Shown here: positions 58,142-64,000 of the stretch, in pieces
Layout of the letters: each line of letters opens with the position of its first letter
Position numbering within the stretch: position 1 is the first letter of the stretch
Position numbers and translations under genes: made by a program
From: Novosphingobium sp.
GTDB taxonomy: Bacteria; Pseudomonadota; Alphaproteobacteria; Sphingomonadales; Sphingomonadaceae
Direction: 5' to 3'
Length of the DNA: 64,000 nt
NCBI RefSeq assembly: GCF_030699305.1
Contig: NZ_JAUYNB010000006.1
Coordinates: forward strand, 114,948 to 178,947
The notes under the pieces: model-generated
Seen by the model: the letters and a program-made list of their open reading frames with translations, nothing else
What the model was told of the DNA's origin: nothing
Database searches by the model: none

Positions 58142-60748
58142 CTAGATCTTCAGCCTGAATTGCATCCGGACAGAACGTCCGCGGTCGGCGATGCACCACA
58201 ATTCCTCGTTGCCAGCCGTCCCCTTGGTTGTCCCGCCCGTGATGATCGTGTTGGGAGCGTTGGAGACCTGGAAGTTTGCGTTGATGCAGTTCGTGGCAAC
58301 GACCTTATCGGTCAGGTTGTCGCCGATCAGTGAGAGCTCCCACTTATCGCCAGGGCCAACGAACGTGATATTGGCGCTTGTCTTGGCAAAAGCACCTTGC
58401 CTCATGTCAGACCGGTGTAGAATATTGGAAAAGTACGACGACGAGTAAGTCGTGTTTGAACCAAACCTGATCTTGCTGCTGTTGGCCAGTGGCAGTTCGT
58501 AATCGAAGCCAAAGGAGGCTGCCCAATCAGGTGCCCGCAGGAGCGACTGGCCGGACAGATCCTGAGCCTTGTAGAGGCCGATTGACGTGTCAAGGTCGAG
58601 GTTGCATCCTTCGGCGACGGTCTGTCCCCCCCAGCACAAGGCATTATTGAATTTTCCATAGCGAGCGTGGTTCCAGTTGACTGCGCCTCGGAATGTCAAT
58701 CCAGCGATAGCTCTTGGAGCGTAGGTAAGGTCGAAGTCGATGCCGTAGACTTTCGAACTGGCAGCATTCAACGTCTTGTGCGCATAGGTCGTGACATCAT
58801 CAGCTGTCCCGATAACGCCGTCTGTACCGGGCAGATAAATGACTTCGTTGGCTCCGACTTGGAGGTCCTTGAAGTTGTAGTAATATCCGGACAGATTGAA
58901 AGTCATCTGACCATCCAGAAGCCGCCCCTTCACGCCCAACTCACCGCCACGGACACGCTCGTCCCGGAACGATGGATTTGCCGTTGGCGCATGCACAGCG
59001 GCGACATCGAAGGAACCGGACTTATAGGCCTGCTTGAGATTGAAGTAGACCGTCAGATCCTGGGTCGGGGTGTAGGTAACCGAAAGCTCAGGGGACCAAT
59101 TGGAGGATTTCAGGGTCGGGAAGGTGGTCACGACCGGAGCCGGCACCACCGGAGCCCCATAATATGTGGCGAGGTAGTTGTTCAGGCGATTGGTCTGGGT
59201 GAGAGTGCGCTTCTCATCCGTGTAACGAGCGCCGAGCCCGATTTCGAGTTCGGGGACCACTTTCCACAGAACCTGGGCGAATCCCGACCACGATTCGATG
59301 TCGATGTGATGGAACCCGTTCAACAGGCGCGGCGGCAATACCGGCGTATCGATGGCTGCATAGGGACCTGCGGCCGGAACAAATGCGGGAATGCCGTACA
59401 GCACGCGTGGCGTATAGGCCTGATTGCCAATCAGTTCGAGATCATAGTCCATCGTGCTCTTCTGATAGAACCCGCCGACCATGAAATTGATCGGACGGTC
59501 CTTCCAGTCAGAAGTCAGGCGCAATTCCTGGGTGAAGTCTTTGCGAGTGAGCGAGCTGTCCACCACCAGCAGCGGTGCTGCTGCAGTCGTTTCGGTGCCA
59601 TTGATGAACTGCGCCTGATCAACATGATAGTATCCGGTCACCGAACTCAGGCCGAGGCCGTTGCCCAAATCGTAATTCAAGTCGAGTGAGCCGAAATACT
59701 GCTCCGACTTGTTGAATGGTACGCCGCCGTTGGTCAGACCCGGGAAGTAGGCAGGGTCCATGGTCACGATTCTTGCGTTACGGTCAAGCTTGCAGTCATC
59801 CCCGCCGATAAAGGAAACGGGAGAAGTGACCGGACCGCTCGAGCTCGCCAGGATCGCCGCTGTTCCATCCGGACAAGAAGCATACTGACCTTCCGCTCCG
59901 GTTCCCTGCGTGTCCATGTGGCCGTAGTTGAGCTTCAGTTTGGCAGTGAAACTGCTACTCGGCTCCCAGATAGCTGTACCGCGGAGCAGGTAAGTTTCGT
60001 TTTTTGGCATCCGGCTGGAGATAGGTGCAGCAGCTCCGGTAGGGTAATTCACAAAACTCGGCGGGCCAACTGGCGAGGCCAGAATTGGAACAGTAAGTTG
60101 CGGAATGCCGCGATTTCGAAAATAGCCGTCTGAGTCGGAGTACTTGCCTGCGAGACGCACGCGGAAAGTGTCGCTCAGAGGTCCGGAGAGAAATAGCTCG
60201 ACAGCCTTTTCCTGAGCTTCGATTTCGTAGCCCACCACGGCGCCAGCCTCAAAATGGCCTTTCGGATCGGCTGTCTTGATGGAAATCACGCCACCCGGAC
60301 TCGCCTTGCCGTAGAAGAGCGCTTGAGGCCCTTTCAGCACGACAACCTGTTCCATATCGAACAGTGCTGAAGCGTAGGCCAGCCCCTGGGTCATCTGCAT
60401 GCCGTCGATGTTGAGTGACACTGACTGATCGATCGCCGCACTGAATGTCGCGGTGCCAACCCCTCGCAGGGAAACTTGGGAGCCTGCGCCTGCAACATGC
60501 GAACCGATCACGAGTGACGGCACCTGATCAGCGACTCTTTGCAAGTCTCCCGTAGCATACTGCTGAAGTTGCTCATTGCCCAGCACAGTGACGGCGACGG
60601 GCACCTTAAGGATAGACTCATCTCTCTTGCGTGCGGTCACCACGATGTCGCCAGGGGAATCTCCGTCAGTGTCCTGCGCTAATGCCGGTGTCGCCGTCAC
60701 GACCAAGCCGGTTGCAACCGAAGTCATCAAAATCGCTCGAAATTTCAT
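58142..60748 (-). CDS. TonB-dependent outer-membrane receptor
   Basis: Receptor of 868 aa. Signal peptide (FRAILMTSVATGLVVTATPALAQ), TonB box region DIVVTARKRDESILKVPVAVTVL, plug with SLNIDGMQMTQG and VVLKGPQALFYGKASPGGVISIKTADPKG, and a 22-strand barrel ending MQFRLKI with terminal hydrophobic residues. Clustered with aromatic catabolic genes it probably imports the substrate. The start has GGAGGTAAG. It diverges from the amidohydrolase gene across 310 bp. Confidence 0.94.
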   Translation of the reverse strand: MKFRAILMTSVATGLVVTATPALAQDTDGDSPGDIVVTARKRDESILKVPVAVTVLGNEQLQQYATGDLQRVADQVPSLVIGSHVAGAGSQVSLRGVGTATFSAAIDQSVSLNIDGMQMTQGLAYASALFDMEQVVVLKGPQALFYGKASPGGVISIKTADPKGHFEAGAVVGYEIEAQEKAVELFLSGPLSDTFRVRLAGKYSDSDGYFRNRGIPQLTVPILASPVGPPSFVNYPTGAAAPISSRMPKNETYLLRGTAIWEPSSSFTAKLKLNYGHMDTQGTGAEGQYASCPDGTAAILASSSGPVTSPVSFIGGDDCKLDRNARIVTMDPAYFPGLTNGGVPFNKSEQYFGSLDLNYDLGNGLGLSSVTGYYHVDQAQFINGTETTAAAPLLVVDSSLTRKDFTQELRLTSDWKDRPINFMVGGFYQKSTMDYDLELIGNQAYTPRVLYGIPAFVPAAGPYAAIDTPVLPPRLLNGFHHIDIESWSGFAQVLWKVVPELEIGLGARYTDEKRTLTQTNRLNNYLATYYGAPVVPAPVVTTFPTLKSSNWSPELSVTYTPTQDLTVYFNLKQAYKSGSFDVAAVHAPTANPSFRDERVRGGELGVKGRLLDGQMTFNLSGYYYNFKDLQVGANEVIYLPGTDGVIGTADDVTTYAHKTLNAASSKVYGIDFDLTYAPRAIAGLTFRGAVNWNHARYGKFNNALCWGGQTVAEGCNLDLDTSIGLYKAQDLSGQSLLRAPDWAASFGFDYELPLANSSKIRFGSNTTYSSSYFSNILHRSDMRQGAFAKTSANITFVGPGDKWELSLIGDNLTDKVVATNCINANFQVSNAPNTIITGGTTKGTAGNEELWCIADRGRSVRMQFRLKI

Positions 60749-61058
60749 ACTTACCTCCATCCCTGTTTTTGGTTTTGTTTTTGGCTTTGGGGAAGCCTTC
60801 CAACTCCCCTCCAGCCCATCTCCCTATTGGCGCCGAGCGACTATTGGTTATGCGTGCTGGCATCCTAGCATCTTAGATGTTAGCGATGTGTTGAGGCCTT
60901 GGCGAGTCCTTTTTGTGTTTGCGCGGAACTCCCGCTTTCGCATGCGGGGCGGGTAGGGATTGGCTGCGTCAAACCGGTCGATGGAAGTGAAATTCCTGTC
61001 GAGAAAGATTCTTTAGCTGGCCCCACAGATGGCACCATAATTCTAGGGAGTAATGCAA
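60749..61058. promoter_or_regulatory. Divergent promoter region of TonB receptor and amidohydrolase
   Basis: This 310-bp region separates two oppositely directed transcripts. It contains the CTAG dyads at 60857-60883 and a T/G-rich tract near the receptor start. No small gene was seen in it. Confidence 0.7.
60857..60883. promoter_or_regulatory. Overlapping CTAG dyads in the divergent promoter
   Basis: CTGGCATCCTAGCATCTTAG (60857-60876) agrees with the site at 50705 at 15 of 20 positions. It overlaps a second dyad CTAGCATC-TTA-GATGTTAG (60865-60883), whose complement begins CTAACATC like the 50705 site. Two overlapping sites would let one regulator control both directions. Confidence 0.6.
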
Positions 61059-62225
61059 ATGCTTGATGCAACTGCCGCGGACATTTTCCCGCTCGAAGGG
61101 CATGGTGCCCCGAATGACCGCTTGCCGCAGACCAAAGGCGATACCGGCCTGCCTGCTGGGACGCTGGTCTTCTCTGCCGACGATCACGTTTCGGTCGGTG
61201 ACGACATCTTCTATGACAATTTCCCTGCGAACTTGAAGGAATATGCTCCCCGCTTGTGGCGGGACGAAGACGGCGTGTTTCAGATTGGCATGAACGGCAA
61301 GTCGTTCCTTCCGCCAGCCTTTTCCGAAGTTGTCAGCCACTTTGAAAGGCGACCGGGCTGTAATGCGGCGAACGTCGAAGCCCGCCTTGCAGATATGGAT
61401 GCAGAGGGAGTTGATAAGTCGCTTGTCTTCCCGAACGAGGTTCTCGCTACCTTGGCTTTCCCCGACCATAACCTTCGGGAGCTTTGCTTCCAGATTTATA
61501 ATGAATATATCGCTGAGTGGCAGGCGAAGGCACCGGACCGACTCTATGCTGTTGGTTTGATCAATTGGTGGGATCCAGCAGGCACACGCCGCAGTCTTGA
61601 GCAACTGAAGTCGCTTGGGCTCAAAACCTTCCTGTTGCCCCTGAATGCCTTCACCTTTCCCGATGGGACCAAGATCGATTACGCTGGCAAGGCGATGATC
61701 CCGGTGTGGGAGGAAATCGAGGCATCGGGCATCCCCGTTTCGCACCATATCGGCGAAGGCGATTTCGGCTATGATGAGCATAACCGCATCGCAGCAGCTA
61801 TGATCCAATTGGTGCATTCGTTCCGTGAAATGTTCGGCAAATACGTGTTCGGCGGGATCCTCGATCGGCATCCAGGGTTGAAGGTGGGCTGGTTCGAAGG
61901 CGGAATCAACTGGGCGGTATCGACAGTTCAGGATGCCACTTTTCTCGATGCCAGCGTCAAGCATACCTACAACTGGCCGCTGAAGCACACACCTGAATAT
62001 TACTGGCGTAATAACATGTCTGCCTCGTTCATGATCGATCCTCTCGGACTTGAGATGATTGACCGGGTCGGCGTCGAAAATGCCTACTGGTCGACCGACT
62101 ATCCGCACAATGAGAGCACACTTGGCTATACGCGTTCGTCCTTGCGTTCCGTGGTCGAAGCGGTGGGCGTCGAGAACGCCACAAAGATCGCAGGTGCCAA
62201 CATCGCCAAATTTCTGGGTGTCTGA
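61059..62225 (+). CDS. Amidohydrolase-family (ACMSD-like) decarboxylase or hydrolase
   Basis: TIM-barrel metalloenzyme of 388 aa in the amidohydrolase-2 family. FSADDHVSVGDDIF replaces the usual HxH strand, followed by ADMDAEGVDKSLVFPN, the metal-ligand His in PVSHHIGEGDFG, FGGILDRHPGLKVGWFEGG and WSTDYPHNESTLGYTRSSL (catalytic Asp). Related enzymes decarboxylate aromatic acids or hydrolyse ring-fission products. Two ATGs lie 6 bp apart; the second has better spacing from GGGAG. The LLM oxidoreductase follows by 71 bp. Confidence 0.82.
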   Translation: MLDATAADIFPLEGHGAPNDRLPQTKGDTGLPAGTLVFSADDHVSVGDDIFYDNFPANLKEYAPRLWRDEDGVFQIGMNGKSFLPPAFSEVVSHFERRPGCNAANVEARLADMDAEGVDKSLVFPNEVLATLAFPDHNLRELCFQIYNEYIAEWQAKAPDRLYAVGLINWWDPAGTRRSLEQLKSLGLKTFLLPLNAFTFPDGTKIDYAGKAMIPVWEEIEASGIPVSHHIGEGDFGYDEHNRIAAAMIQLVHSFREMFGKYVFGGILDRHPGLKVGWFEGGINWAVSTVQDATFLDASVKHTYNWPLKHTPEYYWRNNMSASFMIDPLGLEMIDRVGVENAYWSTDYPHNESTLGYTRSSLRSVVEAVGVENATKIAGANIAKFLGV

Positions 62226-62296
62226 CTGTTCGCCCCTAATATGGGGCGCACACCAGTACTCAAATATTGACCACATTGCTCGCCAAGGAGGCTAAA

Positions 62297-63454
62297 TTGG
62301 CCAAACGCAAAAACAAACTTCGTCTGGGATTGTTCATTCCGCCGTTCCACGCGCTAAACGAAGACCCGACACTGTGCCTTGAGCGCGACCTGGATCTGAC
62401 CCAGTACGCCGATGAAATCGGCCTTTCCGAAGTCTGGTATGGTGAACACCATTCGGGCGGCTACGAGATCATCATGTCGCCGGAACTAATGATTGCTGCT
62501 GCTGCTCAGCGCACCAAGCATATCAAGCTGGGCACGGGTGTGATCACGCTACCCTATCACAACCCGCTGATGGTGGCGAACCGCATTGCGCAGCTCGATC
62601 ACTTGACGCGCGGGCGAGTCATTTTCGGCGCGGGCCCCGGCATTCTGACAGCGGACGCATACATGATGGGCCAGGACGCTCGTGAAGCGCGTGAGAAGCT
62701 CGATCAGGGAATCGGGGTGATCAAGCGCCTGCTAGCGGGCGAGTGGGTCACTGAAAAGACCAGTTGGTATGATCTGCGCGACGCGCACTGCCACCTGCTT
62801 CCATATCAAGATCCACTGCCAATAGGCGTTGCCAGCGCCTTCACTCCGAGCGGCGGCACACTTGCAGCCAAGCATGACACAGCCCTGCTCTGCCTAGCGG
62901 CCACGAGTCCCGACGGCTATGATGCGCTGTCCGGCAACTGGAAGATCGCGCAGGAAGCCGCCACGAAATACGGTCGGACGATGGATCCGGCGAACGTTCG
63001 GTGCGCGACTGACATGCATATTGCTGAAACTCGCGAAGAGGCGATGGCGCAGGCGCGCAAGGGTTTCGACATTACCCAGCGCTACTTCATCAACCAGACG
63101 GCGCATATCGCTGCATCTCCGATGAACGTGACGCTCGATGAACTGGTCGAGCGCGGCGAAGCCATTGTCGGCACACCTGATGACGCGATTGCCCAGATCC
63201 GCCGTCTGGAAGAAAAGATCCCTGGCTTTGGTACCTTGCTCCTCTTCGACAAGAACTGGACAGGGACTGAGCAAAAGAAGCGTTCGCTCGAACTCATGAT
63301 GCGTTACGTGCTGCCTGAGATCAATGGCACGAACGTCAGCCGCCAGAAGTCCTTTGACTGGCAAGGCGTGCATGCCGAAGAACGTTTGAATACGATGCAG
63401 GAGGCGACTCAGCGCGCGTTCGAAAAGCACGCAAAGGAAAACCAGACAAGTTGA
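62297..63454 (+). CDS. LLM-class flavin-dependent oxidoreductase
   Basis: Bacterial-luciferase-like protein of 385 aa. Family stretches: RLGLFIPPFHALNEDPTLCLERDLDLTQYADEIGLSEVWYGEHHSGGYE, KLGTGVITLPYHNPLMVANRIAQLDHLTRGRVIFGAGPG and the C-terminal LVERGEAIVGTPDDAIAQIRRLEEKIPGFGTLLLF. Such enzymes use FMNH2 from a separate reductase to oxygenate substrates. The start is a TTG: AAGGAGG lies at the right distance before it and inside the longer open frame. No flavin reductase gene is adjacent. Confidence 0.88.
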   Translation: MAKRKNKLRLGLFIPPFHALNEDPTLCLERDLDLTQYADEIGLSEVWYGEHHSGGYEIIMSPELMIAAAAQRTKHIKLGTGVITLPYHNPLMVANRIAQLDHLTRGRVIFGAGPGILTADAYMMGQDAREAREKLDQGIGVIKRLLAGEWVTEKTSWYDLRDAHCHLLPYQDPLPIGVASAFTPSGGTLAAKHDTALLCLAATSPDGYDALSGNWKIAQEAATKYGRTMDPANVRCATDMHIAETREEAMAQARKGFDITQRYFINQTAHIAASPMNVTLDELVERGEAIVGTPDDAIAQIRRLEEKIPGFGTLLLFDKNWTGTEQKKRSLELMMRYVLPEINGTNVSRQKSFDWQGVHAEERLNTMQEATQRAFEKHAKENQTS

Positions 63455-63462
63455 CGCGACCG

Positions 63463-63497
63463 GACGCCTGGCATCGTCCGACACAGTGCCAGGCGTC
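63463..63497 (+). terminator. Inverted repeat after the LLM gene
   Basis: Perfect 11-bp stem GACGCCTGGCA / TGCCAGGCGTC with a 13-nt loop, 8 bp past the LLM stop. No U-tract follows. Confidence 0.6.
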
Positions 63498-63677
63498 GGA
63501 AGCCATCTCGCGGTTGCAGGTCGAGAACATCTGGAGCCGACACTTTCCTGCTGGCTACCAGTTACCCCGGCACAAAGCGTCTGGTGTTTTCGGCTCTTGA
63601 GGCGTCGGGGGATTTTTCTCCGGGCAGCCAAGCGCTCGCCGCCTATCGATCCGTTCTCTGCCAAGTTTCGATTGGCG

Positions 63678-64000
63678 TCACGTTGACTGGATCATTGCCG
63701 CCTGCGCCGCCGCGAGCCGAGCAATCGGCACGCGGAATGGCGACGCACTGACATAATCCAGCCCGACCTGCTCGCAGAAGGCGATGGATGCCGGGTCGCC
63801 GCCATGTTCGCCGCAGATCCCCAGTTTGATGTCCGGCCGGGTCTTGCGCCCGCGTTCTGCCGCCAGTTCGACCAGCTGGCCAACCCCTTCGATGTCCAGG
63901 CTGACGAACGGATCGCGCGGATAGATGCCCTGCTCGACATAGGGGCTGAGGAACTTGGCCGCATCGTCGCGGCTGACCCCCAGCGTCGTCTGCGTGAGGT
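63678..64000 (-). CDS. ppdK: Pyruvate, phosphate dikinase, C-terminal part (5' end outside window)
   Basis: The minus strand from the window end reads [27 protein letters not shown], then [24 protein letters not shown] and [23 protein letters not shown] before the stop. This is the C-terminal PEP-binding domain of PpdK, with the catalytic Cys in [10 protein letters not shown]. PpdK interconverts pyruvate and PEP. It marks the return to core genome. Confidence 0.93.
   Translation of the reverse strand, partial: LTQTTLGVSRDDAAKFLSPYVEQGIYPRDPFVSLDIEGVGQLVELAAERGRKTRPDIKLGICGEHGGDPASIAFCEQVGLDYVSASPFRVPIARLAAAQAAMIQST

Noticed and set aside
63455..63677. Right end of the island near ppdK
   Set aside because: No copy of the 16-bp tRNA-Ser repeat is present here, so a single island from 39 to 63.5 kb is not supported by att sites.

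Overview
The window looks like the chromosome of a sphingomonad alphaproteobacterium, most likely Novosphingobium or a close relative. This is judged by eye from the GC-rich core genes, the ~112-aa P-II next to amtB, UPF0262, a CC_3452-type protein, the secB / Tim44-like / mltA / smr neighbourhood, large TonB-dependent receptors and LigAB-type dioxygenases. No database search was possible, so family calls rest on motifs, length and gene order.

Positions 1-39,000 are mostly ordinary core genome: mlaA (partial), ubiG, lysC, katG, a nitronate monooxygenase, glnK-amtB behind a clear sigma-54 promoter, prfC, a TetR regulator divergent from a TonB-dependent receptor with a good operator between them, mltA/smr/Tim44-like, secB, murJ, trpS, dut/coaBC, ftsH, rpoZ, dnaB, UPF0262, a GH25-like protein, cdd, an M14 carboxypeptidase, three DUF4136-like envelope proteins, galE, rpmJ, a HAD hydrolase, an HxlR regulator, an aldehyde dehydrogenase and a zincin-like metallopeptidase.

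At 38,987 a tRNA-Ser(GGA) gene is followed at once by a P4-type tyrosine integrase. A 16-bp copy of the tRNA 3' end recurs at 43,869-43,884, so 39,062-43,884 has the form of a small integrated element. It carries the integrase, an IS6-family element, a truncated enoyl-CoA hydratase and a Rieske oxygenase alpha subunit. From there to about 63.5 kb the DNA remains accessory: a frameshifted IS6 element and IS630, IS5 and IS256 remnants lie among aromatic-catabolic genes, with one very AT-rich patch around 52.1-52.7 kb.

The catabolic genes form several modules. Module 1 (50,583 down to 45,673, minus strand) is a hydratase-aldolase, two LigA/LigB pairs, a hydroxychromene-carboxylate isomerase, a [2Fe-2S] ferredoxin and an unknown 100-aa protein. 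Module 2 (57,964 down to 51,335, minus strand) is a phosphotransferase, a RibF-like flavin protein, an XylT-type ferredoxin, catechol 2,3-dioxygenase, a small unknown protein, an acyl-CoA ligase, a globin-like protein and an SDR. Module 3 is a TonB-dependent receptor (minus) divergent from an amidohydrolase/decarboxylase and an LLM flavin oxidoreductase (plus). A 20-bp CTAG-centred dyad occurs in front of all three modules, which suggests one regulon. The inferred job is uptake and stepwise cleavage of a bicyclic or polycyclic aromatic compound to a catechol and then meta-cleavage; the substrate cannot be read from the sequence. The window ends in the 3' part of ppdK, back in core genome.
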